This document shows positions 27,107 to 35,220 of a stretch of 64,000 nt of DNA, piece by piece; the stretch's first letter is position 1; each line of letters opens with the position of its first letter. The notes beneath the pieces were generated by a model. That model saw nothing but the letters and a program-made list of their open reading frames with translations, was not told the origin of the DNA and searched no databases. The stretch spans positions 136,530 through 200,529 of the forward strand of contig JAXMBZ010000007.1 in assembly GCA_046349615.1 (NCBI GenBank). The letters run 5' to 3'. The translations under genes and the position numbers were made by a program. The stretch is from JADJNY01 sp046349615 (GTDB lineage: Bacteria; Planctomycetota; UBA1135; GCA-002686595).

Positions 27107-28396
27107 TTACTTCGGATCGCGGAGCACGTCCGCTGGAAACAAACGGTCGAGCCCGAAGAGGCGCTCCATCCCCTGGTGGAGCTCGCGGTAGCCCTTCTCG
27201 CCCTCGATGCACCAGTGCGGCTTCAAGAAGAGACGGAAGATCTCGGCATCGGAGCGCTTGCGCTTCGACTGCACCGCCGCGCGGCGCGCGCTCCAGTGCT
27301 CGAAGCGGCCGAGCAGGTCGTTGATCCCGATCAGGTCGGCCGCCGCGATGCGCTTGACGCCGACCTCGTCCTGCACGTTCGTGCGCGCGAGGTCGAAGAG
27401 CCGCTTCACGCCGCCGAGCGCGGGGTTCGACGCCTGCTCGATGCGGAACGCCTTGTCGTCGACGAGCCCCGACGTGCACCACATGCGGCGCAGGTAGAGC
27501 GCGAAGAGCGGCGCGAGCACCGCGCGCAGGTTCTCGTCGTCGTAGTTCTTGAAGCACGCGAGCACGGGGTTGCGCGTCTGCAGCAGGCGGATCATCTCCG
27601 GCGGGAGGCGCTTGCTCGTGCTCGAGTGGTGGTGCCAGCAGACGGAGCTCGGGACGTAGTGGCTCTCGTGCCCCAGCACCCAGCTGCGCCACCCGAGGTC
27701 GACGTCTTCGTAGTACGCGAAGAACTCCTCGTCGAAGCCGCCGACCGCGTCGAACGCGCGCGCGTCCATCGCCATGGCACCGCCGCACGCGAAGAGCGTC
27801 TTCACCGGCACGTCGTGCTCGGGGCCGGGCATTTCGTCGAGGCCGCGCTGGATCCCGATGCCGTGGAAGTTCATCCCGCCGCCCGCGGAGTTGATCAGCT
27901 TCCCGTCCCACGAGTACATCTTCGACGTCGTCGCGCTGCACTCGCCGCGCACGATCGGCGCGACGAGCTCGGCGAGCCAGCGCTTCTCGACGCGCATGTC
28001 GTTGTTCAGGAAGACGAGCACCTCGGGCTTCGCCGCCGCGCGCGCGCCCTGGTTGCAACCCGCGCTGAAGCCGACGTTGCGCTCGTTCACGTGGAGCTTC
28101 ACCCACGCGTGTTTCGCGCGCATCTCCTCGACGGAGCCGTCGACGGACGCGTTGTCGATCAGGAGCACCTCGAGGCGGTCCTTCGGGTACTCGAGCGCCG
28201 CGAGCGAACCGAAGCAGCCCTCGAGGTGGTGCTTCCCGTTCAGGTTCAGGATCACGATCGCCGCGCGCGGCAGCTTCGAGTCCGGCAGCTTCGGACCCGG
28301 CGTCACGCGCAGGTCCGCCGCGGGCGTCGCTCCGTGCGCGCCGTGACGCGGCTCGGGCGAACCGACGCCGAAGAACTTGGAGAGCGCGCGCTTCAC
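27107..28396 (-). CDS. Family 2 glycosyltransferase, rhamnosyltransferase-like
   Basis: A 429-residue GT-A transferase of the WbbL/rhamnosyltransferase type: AAIVILNLNGKHHLEGCF, VLLIDNASVDGSVEEM, NERNVGFSAGCNQGAR, the NND motif FLNNDMRVE, and FACGGAMAMDARAFDAVGGFDEEFFAYYEDVDLGWR. This family usually adds a deoxyhexose to a lipid-linked O-antigen or other cell-surface glycan. The C-terminal 130 residues are helical and not recognised. The GTG start at 28396 overlaps the stop of the upstream gene by 4 bp. Confidence 0.87.
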   Translation of the reverse strand: MKRALSKFFGVGSPEPRHGAHGATPAADLRVTPGPKLPDSKLPRAAIVILNLNGKHHLEGCFGSLAALEYPKDRLEVLLIDNASVDGSVEEMRAKHAWVKLHVNERNVGFSAGCNQGARAAAKPEVLVFLNNDMRVEKRWLAELVAPIVRGECSATTSKMYSWDGKLINSAGGGMNFHGIGIQRGLDEMPGPEHDVPVKTLFACGGAMAMDARAFDAVGGFDEEFFAYYEDVDLGWRSWVLGHESHYVPSSVCWHHHSSTSKRLPPEMIRLLQTRNPVLACFKNYDDENLRAVLAPLFALYLRRMWCTSGLVDDKAFRIEQASNPALGGVKRLFDLARTNVQDEVGVKRIAAADLIGINDLLGRFEHWSARRAAVQSKRKRSDAEIFRLFLKPHWCIEGEKGYRELHQGMERLFGLDRLFPADVLRDPK

Positions 28397-31203
28397 GCGG
28401 GGACCTCGTCGGGGACGGTGAGGAGGAGGACGCGCGCGAGGCGCAGGTACGCGCCGCTCGCGGGTTCGAACGCGACGCGCGCCGCGTCGGCGGGGAGGTC
28501 GAGCTCGAGTTCGCGCGCGACGGTCGCGTCCGCGCCGTCCGCGGCGAACGCCTGCAGCGCCCCGACCGGTTTCCCGTCGACGAGCACGCGGCCCTCGAGC
28601 CGCACGCTGCGCTCGGCGCCGAGCGCGAACTGCTCGACGCGCAGACGGCGCTTGCCGCCGCCCGCGCCCGAAACGTCGTACTCCGCGCGGCCGCCGGGGC
28701 GGACGAGCAGGTAGTCCGCGCCCTGCGGTTCGACGGGACCGCTGCGCGCGGCGCACTCGCGTCCGAGGCGCTCCCACACGACCGCGGGCACGCGCGAGCG
28801 CGCGCGGCCCTTCGTGCGCGCGACGAGGCCGCGGTAGCGGAACTCGGTCGCGAGCGCGTCCTCGTGGATCGTCTTCACCTGCATCCAGTCGCGCGCGAGC
28901 GCGGCGAGCAGCCCGGGCTCGTCGACGAAGCGGCGCAGCTTCGCCGCGAGGTCGTCCGCGTCGCCCGTCTTGAACCAGAGCCCATCGACGCCGTCGCGGA
29001 CGAACTCCTTCATCCCGCCGATGTCGCTCGCGACGACGGGCGTCTTCGTCAAGTACGCCTCGTGGATCGTGATCGGCGAGTTCTCGAACCACGTCGACGG
29101 CACCACCAGGACATCGATTTCGGAGTAGACCTCGGAGAGCTTCGCGTTGTCGAAACGGCCGTGGAAACGCACGTTCGGCCCCGCGAGCGAGGCGAGCCGC
29201 GCGTGGTGCGGGTCGCGCTCGGGCTCGAACGCGCCGTACACGTTGAGCACGCAGCGCGCGCCCGCGAGGCGCTGCATCGCCTCGAGCAGGACCTCGCCGC
29301 CCTTGTACCAGACGAGCGAACCGACGAAGCCGAAGCGCACGCGGCCCTCGGGATCGGGGCGCTTCGCGAGCGCCTTCACGTGGTCCGTGCGCATGCCGTT
29401 GTCGCTGAAGACGATCCCGTGCGGGTCGAAACCGCCGGCGTCGATCAGCTTCCTGCGCAGGAACCGGCTCGGCGAGACGCGCAAGTCGGCGCTCTGGTAC
29501 GCCTCGGTGACGAACGCGTGGCGCGCGCGGAGGTCCGCGTAGCCGTCCCAGCGGCGCCGCATGCGCTCGGGGAGCGCGCGCCCCTTGCGCACGCCCTGGG
29601 TGAGCGCGCCGAGCAGCGGCGCGGCGAGCGCGTCGAGCTTCTTCGCGCGCGGGATGCGCTCGAGGTGCTTCTCCTTCACGCAGAGGAAGCAGCCCGAGCC
29701 CATGTTCTCCTCGCAGCGCACGCCGTCGGGGCGGATCAGCTGCACGCGGGCGCAGAGCGCCCAGTAGTCGTGGCACGTGAGCAGCGTCGCGAGGCCCGCC
29801 TCCTTCGCGACGCGCACGAGGCCCGCCGAGAGATGGATGAGGTGCTGGAAGTGCACGAGATCGAAGCGCTCGCGCGCGAGCAGAGCGCGGAACACGGCCT
29901 CGGCGCGCGGCTGCTCGTAGCTCTCGCGGATCGTGCGGTGCTCGAGGCGGTGCGTCAGGCGCAGGACGCGCAAGCCCTGGAAGGTGAGCTCGGAGAGCGA
30001 GAAGTCCTCAGGCGTCCCGTCCGCGCGCAGGCTGCCGGAGACGAGGCGCTCCTCCGTCGCGTCCGCGGTCGCCGCGCGCAGCTTCGTCGCCGGCGCGCGC
30101 GTCAGGATCGTGACGCGGTGCCCGCGACGTTGGAGTTCCTGCGCGAGGTTGTACGTGTAGACCTCGGTGCCCGCCCACGTGTCGGGCGGGAATCCGTGCA
30201 CGACGTAGAGCACGTCGAGCCGCGTGCGGTCGAGCACGCGCGTCGACGGGTGCCGCGCCTTCGCGAGGCTCCCCTCGTGGAGTCCCTCGAACGCGGCGGC
30301 GCGCAGGCGCGCGGCCTTCTCGAGCTCGCGCCCGTACGCGGCGTCGGACAGCCCCGCCTTGCGCAGGGCCTCGCGGTCCTCCTCGAGGAGGCGCTCCGTC
30401 AGCACGCGCGCGTCCTGCTTCGTCGCGACGCAGATCCGGTCGAGCCACTCCGCGTTGAAGCGCGCGTCGATCTTCGCGCGCGCGAACGTCTCCTCGGGGC
30501 CGTAGTCGTGGCTGTGCTCGACCGTCGCGACGTCGTCGTACACGACGGTGAAGCCCGCCTCGAGCAGAGCGCGCGCCATCAAGACGTCCTCGCCGAACCA
30601 CGTGCGCGGGAACGGGTGGCGCTCCCACAGCTCTCGGCGCACGGCGCTCGCGACGTCGTTGAAGTTGTAGAGCAGGCGCTTCTCGTGCGCGTTCATCAGC
30701 GCGTACGCCGTCGGATCGGGCAAGCGCGTCTCGCGCCGTCCGGCGGTGTAGCCCGGGTCGTTGGCGCTGAAGATCTTCGTCAAGAGCTCCGCGTCGGGCC
30801 GCGGCACGTTGCGGCAGTACGCCGCGCCGACCTTCGGGTCGTCGAAGTTCGCGACGAGCGTCGCGAGCCAGTCGGGCGAGGACGGGATCGCGTCCTGCGT
30901 GAGGAACACGCAGAGGTCGCCCGTCGACTTCGCCGCGAGCAGGTTGCGCGTGTCGCCGTGGTCGAACTCGACCTGGTCGATGCGCTCGCGGCGGAAGGGC
31001 ACCGGGAAGCGCTCCTGGAAGCGCCCGAGGAGCTCCCACGTGCCGTCCGTCGAGCCCGAATCGATCGCGTGGAAGTCCCACGGGAGCGCGACGCGCTGCG
31101 CGGCGAGCGCGGTGAGCACGCGCTCGAGGAACTCCATCCCCTGCCACGTGGGCATGAGCACGGAGACGCTCCGGATGGGGCGCACGCTCTGGACCTGGTT
31201 CAT
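28393..31203 (-). CDS. Bifunctional glycosyltransferase: GT2 domain fused to GT4 domain
   Basis: A 936-residue fusion. Residues about 10-240 are a GT2 domain (SVSVLMPTWQGMEFLERVL, AIDSGSTDGTWELL, HGDTRNLLA, LTQDAIPSS and WFGEDVLMAR). Residues about 320-800 are a GT4 (GT-B) domain: VLYVVHGFPPDTWAGTEVYTYNLAQEL, CHDYWALCARVQLI, FVGSLVWYKGGEVLLEAM and the EX7E-type nucleotide-sugar site ENSPITIHEAYLTKTPVVASDIGG. The last 120 residues look like a small beta domain. Two transferases in one chain suggest two successive sugar additions to the same glycan. The ATG at 31203 follows 70 bp of non-coding sequence. Confidence 0.87.
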   Translation of the reverse strand: MNQVQSVRPIRSVSVLMPTWQGMEFLERVLTALAAQRVALPWDFHAIDSGSTDGTWELLGRFQERFPVPFRRERIDQVEFDHGDTRNLLAAKSTGDLCVFLTQDAIPSSPDWLATLVANFDDPKVGAAYCRNVPRPDAELLTKIFSANDPGYTAGRRETRLPDPTAYALMNAHEKRLLYNFNDVASAVRRELWERHPFPRTWFGEDVLMARALLEAGFTVVYDDVATVEHSHDYGPEETFARAKIDARFNAEWLDRICVATKQDARVLTERLLEEDREALRKAGLSDAAYGRELEKAARLRAAAFEGLHEGSLAKARHPSTRVLDRTRLDVLYVVHGFPPDTWAGTEVYTYNLAQELQRRGHRVTILTRAPATKLRAATADATEERLVSGSLRADGTPEDFSLSELTFQGLRVLRLTHRLEHRTIRESYEQPRAEAVFRALLARERFDLVHFQHLIHLSAGLVRVAKEAGLATLLTCHDYWALCARVQLIRPDGVRCEENMGSGCFLCVKEKHLERIPRAKKLDALAAPLLGALTQGVRKGRALPERMRRRWDGYADLRARHAFVTEAYQSADLRVSPSRFLRRKLIDAGGFDPHGIVFSDNGMRTDHVKALAKRPDPEGRVRFGFVGSLVWYKGGEVLLEAMQRLAGARCVLNVYGAFEPERDPHHARLASLAGPNVRFHGRFDNAKLSEVYSEIDVLVVPSTWFENSPITIHEAYLTKTPVVASDIGGMKEFVRDGVDGLWFKTGDADDLAAKLRRFVDEPGLLAALARDWMQVKTIHEDALATEFRYRGLVARTKGRARSRVPAVVWERLGRECAARSGPVEPQGADYLLVRPGGRAEYDVSGAGGGKRRLRVEQFALGAERSVRLEGRVLVDGKPVGALQAFAADGADATVARELELDLPADAARVAFEPASGAYLRLARVLLLTVPDEVPA

Positions 31204-31273
31204 TCGGGGGGCTGGATCGGCGCGAGCGGGCGCGACAGTAGAGCGGTTTTCGGCGCGGGGCGGAAGGGCGGGC

Positions 31274-32182
31274 TCAACCCGAGAACGAGCCCTCCCACTC
31301 GGGCCCCGGCGCGCCGCGGCTGCCGCGGTATTGGCCCCAGACCTGGGCCGCGCGCAGGAAGGGCGCGCGCGCGAGGTGCGCGGTTCCGCCGTGCTCGCGC
31401 ACGAAGGCGAGGTCGCGCCGGACCTCGTACGCGACGCCGCGGAGCACGGACCAGAGCGACGGCCGCACGCGGCGTCCGTCGAGTCGGCGGTGGAACTCCG
31501 CGTCGATGCGGTAGCGCTCGAACGCCGTGCGCAGACCGTAGCGGTGCGAGTGCCACACGACCGCGTCGGGCACGAAGCGGATCCGCCAGCCGAGCACGAA
31601 GACGCGCGTCGCCCACGCGAGGTCCTCCCCGAACGGCACGTCGGGGAACGGGAAGCGCTCGAACACGTCGCGGCGGATCGCGCTCGCGACGTTGTTGAAG
31701 TGGACCTGCGTCGCCGGGTTCACGCGCGTGTCGGGCACCCACTCGTGCACGCGCGCGAGCTCCGCGGCTTCGGGCGCGTCGAGCACCGTGCGCCGCGTCA
31801 GCGGGTCGTCGTCGTCGCGCGGCAGGATGCGCGCATAGGCGCCCGCCGTGCGCTCGTCCTCGAACGCGGCGAGGAGCCGGGCGAGGAACGCGGGATCGCG
31901 CGGCTCCGCGTCCTGCGACAGGAAGACGAGGAACGGCGCGCGCGCGTCCTTCGCCCGCGCATTGCGCGTCGGTCCGTGGCGGAAGGTGCGGCGCTCGATG
32001 CGGGTCACGCTCGCGCCGTGGCGCGCGCAGAGCTCGCGCGTCCCGTCGTCCGAATCCGAGTCGACGACGAGGAGCTCGAAACCGCCCGGGAGCTCCTGCC
32101 GCGCGAGCGCGGGGAGGAGCCGTTGGAGGTCCCGCGCGCCGTTCAGCGTGGGGAGGACGATCGAGGCGCGCGGGGTGGTCAC
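31274..32182 (-). CDS. Family 2 glycosyltransferase
   Basis: A 302-residue GT2 protein closely similar in layout to the GT2 part of the downstream fusion: ASIVLPTLNGARDLQRLL, LLVVDSDSDDGTREL, HGPTRNARAKDA, FLSQDAEPRD, VHFNNVASAIRRDVFERFPFPDVPFGEDLAWATRV. The QDAEP segment replaces a strict DxD, as in rhamnosyl- and related transferases. The GTG at 32182 is chosen because the domain begins within five residues. It is the first gene of the operon and probably acts in the same surface-glycan pathway. Confidence 0.85.
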   Translation of the reverse strand: MTTPRASIVLPTLNGARDLQRLLPALARQELPGGFELLVVDSDSDDGTRELCARHGASVTRIERRTFRHGPTRNARAKDARAPFLVFLSQDAEPRDPAFLARLLAAFEDERTAGAYARILPRDDDDPLTRRTVLDAPEAAELARVHEWVPDTRVNPATQVHFNNVASAIRRDVFERFPFPDVPFGEDLAWATRVFVLGWRIRFVPDAVVWHSHRYGLRTAFERYRIDAEFHRRLDGRRVRPSLWSVLRGVAYEVRRDLAFVREHGGTAHLARAPFLRAAQVWGQYRGSRGAPGPEWEGSFSG

Positions 32183-32190
32183 GCAGAGGG

Positions 32191-32196
32191 AGAGTA
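32191..32196 (-). promoter_or_regulatory. -10-like hexamer, possible leaderless promoter of the glycosyltransferase operon
   Basis: On the minus strand TACTCT (within GATACTCT) ends 8 nt before the GTG of the first glycosyltransferase gene. No Shine-Dalgarno is visible. Confidence 0.4.
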
Positions 32197-32388
32197 TCGC
32201 CGGGGCAGGCTCCGCGCGTGAACCCCGAGACGGGATCCGGACGGATCCGTGCAACCGGAAGAGGTCGGGAGGGTACGGCGGGCGACCGCGCCGCCCCACC
32301 GTGGACCGGGGCGCGGGGGAGCCCCAATCCGCCGACCGGCGTTAGGCTCTTCGCAACGGTCCCCGTCCCCCATCGAGAGGTTCTCCCC

Positions 32389-34887
32389 ATGCAGCATCGC
32401 TTCTGGACGAGCGCAGTCGCGCCCGTCGCGCTCCTCGCCCTCGCCTCCACCGTCCGTGCACAAGGCGGCGACAACTGTTCCGCGCCGACCGTGATCACGG
32501 GCACCGGCGTCTTCCCCGTCTCCACGGTCGGCGCGACGAACGGCGCGCCGGACTCCTCGGGCTGCACGAGCACGCAGCTCGACGTCTGGTTCCATTGGAC
32601 CGCGCCGCAGACCGGCACCGCGCAACTGCAGTTCTGCGGGCTCACGACCAGCGACACCGTCGTCGCGGTGTGGGCCGACAACAACGGCGGAGCCTGTCCG
32701 AGCGGGACCGCCGTCGTGTGCAACGACGACTCGTGCGGGCTGCAGTCCTCCGTCTCCTTCCCGACGACGGTGGGCCAGACGTTCTTCTTCCAGCTCGGCG
32801 CCTTCGGCGCCGCGACGACCTACACGGGCAGCTTCCAACTCGACTTCGCGGCTCCGCCGCCGCCCCCGCCCGCGTGGGACGACTGCGCGGCCGCGCTCGC
32901 GCTGACCGCGGGCCCCGGGACGTTCCCGTTCGACACGACGTCCGCGACGACGAGCGCCCAGGGCCAGACCGAGGCCGCGTGCGCCTCCACGGGCAGCACG
33001 GCGGTCCAGCGCGACCTCTGGTTCACGTGGACCGCGCTCACCACCGAACACATCGCCGTGTCGACGTGCTCGCTCACGGCGGTGAACACGAAGATCGCGG
33101 TGTACCCGGGCGCCGGCTGCCCGTCGAGCGCGGCGCTCGTGTGCAGCGACAACACGTGCGGCACGCAGGCGCGCGCCGAGCTCGACGTCGTCGCCGGCAG
33201 CACGTACACGATCCAACTCGGCGCCGGACTGAACGCCGCCGGCGGTCCCGGCCAGTTCTCGATCGGCCCGTTCACGCCGCCGCCGCCGTGCGGCACGAAC
33301 ACGGGTCCCGACGTGATCATCGGCGACGTGACGGACGTGCTCAACGTCACCGCGGTCGGCGGCATCGACGCGATCGCGCTCGGCACGAACGCGTGCAACA
33401 TCGGCACGCAGGTGCTCGCGTGGGTCGCGAGCACGCCCGCGCACCCGGTCATCCGCCAGAACGTCTACAAGTACAAGGTCGTCAACGGCGCGGGCCGCAT
33501 GGAGCAGCTCGGCGCGTCGTGGCTCAAGCACGCGTTCGCCGCGGTCAACGGCAGCCTGTGCTGCACGTGCCAGGGCGGCGGCGGCGGGCTCGGCGTCGGG
33601 TGCTCCGATCCGTACGGCTCGGGCCTCAACGGCAGCCAGTCGAGCGCGGGCCCGAACTGGCAGGTGAACGCGCACACCGGCGTGTTTCCCTATCCGCCCG
33701 CGAACCCGGCGTGGAGCGGCGCGATCGCGCGGCGCTGCCAGATGCCGGTGAGCGAGCTCGAGGCCACGGGCGGCGGCTCGACCGCACGCTACTTCGGCGA
33801 GTGCCACTACGTCACCGCGGACGACGCGGCGGCGGGCAACCAGGACAACAACGCCTCGTGGCGCGAGATGACCTGCAGCGGCACGACGGAGTTCACCTTC
33901 GCGATGAGCGGCGTCACGACGCGCTCGCAGCCCGCGCTCCGCGCGTGGGCGCAGGCGGAGAGCGGCGTCACGCTGAACGACGTCCATGTCCCGGGCGACG
34001 GCCTCCTCGTCGTCGGCTCGAAGGCGACGAACCTCGGCGGCGGCGTGTGGCACTACGAATTCGCGGTGCAGAACCTGAACTCCGACCGCAACGTCGGCGC
34101 GTTCAGCGTGCCCGTGCCGAGCGGCGCGAACGTCACGAACATCGGCTTCCACGACATCGCGTACCACGACGGCGACGGCAACGGCAGCGTGAACTTCGCG
34201 GGCACGGACTGGCCCGCGACGCGGACCGCGAGCGCGCTCACGTGGGCCTGCGATCCGCAGTCGACCGACGCGAACGCGAACGCGCTGCGCTGGGGCACGA
34301 CCTACAACTTCCGCTTCGATGCGGACGTCGCGCCGAACACGGGCACGCTGACGCTCGGCCTGTGGAAGCCCGGCCTCCCCGCCGACGTGACGACGACCGG
34401 CGACGTGCCGGGCAACTCGGCGTTCAGCGCGTTCTGCCTCGGCGACGGCACCGGCACCGCGTGTCCGTGCGGCAACAACGGCGCTCCCGGCCACGGTTGC
34501 GCGAACTCGGGCTACCCGGCCGGCGGACTGCTCGTCGCGTCGGGCAACGCGAGCGTCGCGAACGACACGGTGCGCCTCGACGCGTCGAGCATGACGAGCG
34601 GCGTCTGCATCTTCTTCCAAGGCGACCAGCAGATGGCGCCGGTGATCGTCGACGACGGCCTCGGCTGCGTCACGGGCTCGGTCGTGCGCCTCACGCTGCA
34701 GGGCGTCGCGGGCGGCGCGAGCTGGTATCCGTACCCCGGCGACCTGCCGCTCAGCCTCCAGGGCGCGGTGAACCCGGCGGGCGGGACGTACTCCTACCAG
34801 TGCTTCTATCGCAACCCGTCGAGCGCGTTCTGCCCGCCCGCGACGAGCAACCGCACGAACGGCGTCGCGATCCTGTGGGCGCCTTGA
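32389..34887 (+). CDS. Large secreted protein with two repeated beta domains and a planctomycete-type C-terminal module
   Basis: An 832-residue exported protein, signal peptide MQHRFWTSAVAPVALLALAS. Two similar domains follow: about 27-150 (DNCSAPTVITGTGVFPV ... LDVWFHWTAPQTG ... CGLQSSVSFPT) and about 165-300 (DDCAAALALTAGPGTFPF ... RDLWFTWTALTTE ... CGTQARAELDV). A middle region of about 390 residues is not recognised; it is Cys-rich (CCTC, CSDP, CHY). The C-terminal module (about 685-832) begins FCLGDGTGTACPCGNNG, contains IFFQGDQQ and YSYQCFYRN, and ends ILWAP. It is found repeatedly in secreted planctomycete proteins. Function unknown; probably surface or extracellular. Confidence 0.7.
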   Translation: MQHRFWTSAVAPVALLALASTVRAQGGDNCSAPTVITGTGVFPVSTVGATNGAPDSSGCTSTQLDVWFHWTAPQTGTAQLQFCGLTTSDTVVAVWADNNGGACPSGTAVVCNDDSCGLQSSVSFPTTVGQTFFFQLGAFGAATTYTGSFQLDFAAPPPPPPAWDDCAAALALTAGPGTFPFDTTSATTSAQGQTEAACASTGSTAVQRDLWFTWTALTTEHIAVSTCSLTAVNTKIAVYPGAGCPSSAALVCSDNTCGTQARAELDVVAGSTYTIQLGAGLNAAGGPGQFSIGPFTPPPPCGTNTGPDVIIGDVTDVLNVTAVGGIDAIALGTNACNIGTQVLAWVASTPAHPVIRQNVYKYKVVNGAGRMEQLGASWLKHAFAAVNGSLCCTCQGGGGGLGVGCSDPYGSGLNGSQSSAGPNWQVNAHTGVFPYPPANPAWSGAIARRCQMPVSELEATGGGSTARYFGECHYVTADDAAAGNQDNNASWREMTCSGTTEFTFAMSGVTTRSQPALRAWAQAESGVTLNDVHVPGDGLLVVGSKATNLGGGVWHYEFAVQNLNSDRNVGAFSVPVPSGANVTNIGFHDIAYHDGDGNGSVNFAGTDWPATRTASALTWACDPQSTDANANALRWGTTYNFRFDADVAPNTGTLTLGLWKPGLPADVTTTGDVPGNSAFSAFCLGDGTGTACPCGNNGAPGHGCANSGYPAGGLLVASGNASVANDTVRLDASSMTSGVCIFFQGDQQMAPVIVDDGLGCVTGSVVRLTLQGVAGGASWYPYPGDLPLSLQGAVNPAGGTYSYQCFYRNPSSAFCPPATSNRTNGVAILWAP

Positions 34888-34906
34888 CGCGCGTCACCGG
34901 GTGAAA

Positions 34907-34936
34907 CGGCGCGCGCATCGGGCGATGCGCGCGCCG
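34907..34936. terminator. 12-bp stem-loop after the secreted protein gene
   Basis: CGGCGCGCGCAT pairs perfectly with ATGCGCGCGCCG around a 6-nt loop (CGGGCG), 19 bp after the stop codon. There is no T-run. Position and stem strength suggest transcription termination or mRNA 3'-end protection. Confidence 0.5.
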
Positions 34937-34977
34937 ACGGCCCGGCGCGCGTCCCGCGATGCGCGCGCTGGATGGGA

Positions 34978-35014
34978 ACCGAGGCCGCGACGTGCTCGAC
35001 GTCGCGGCCTCGGT
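34978..35014. terminator. 15-bp stem-loop in the same convergent gap
   Basis: ACCGAGGCCGCGACG pairs perfectly with CGTCGCGGCCTCGGT around a 7-nt loop. This very stable hairpin could stop transcription from either side. No T-run is adjacent. Confidence 0.5.
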
Positions 35015-35220
35015 CGTTCGGGGGGTCGCGGAGCCCCCGGCTCTTCATCCCTGGTACACCAATCCATCAGGACAGCGCCGCGCGCTACGGGTACGACCTT
35101 CACAGGGCGCGTCCACATCGACCCACACTGCGCCGGGGGCTCCGCGGGCGACGCTTCCGATGCCGCGTGCGCGGGCCGGGGCAACGAATCGAAGGAAACC
35201 GACGCAGCGGAGCGCGTGCG

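Larger units (their letters stand above)
34888..35220. other. Intergenic region with two strong hairpins between convergent genes
   Basis: This 333-bp gap separates the secreted protein gene from the OPT operon, which converge on it. It holds the two perfect stem-loops listed separately and nothing else that could be identified. No open reading frame here has a recognisable product. Confidence 0.5.
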
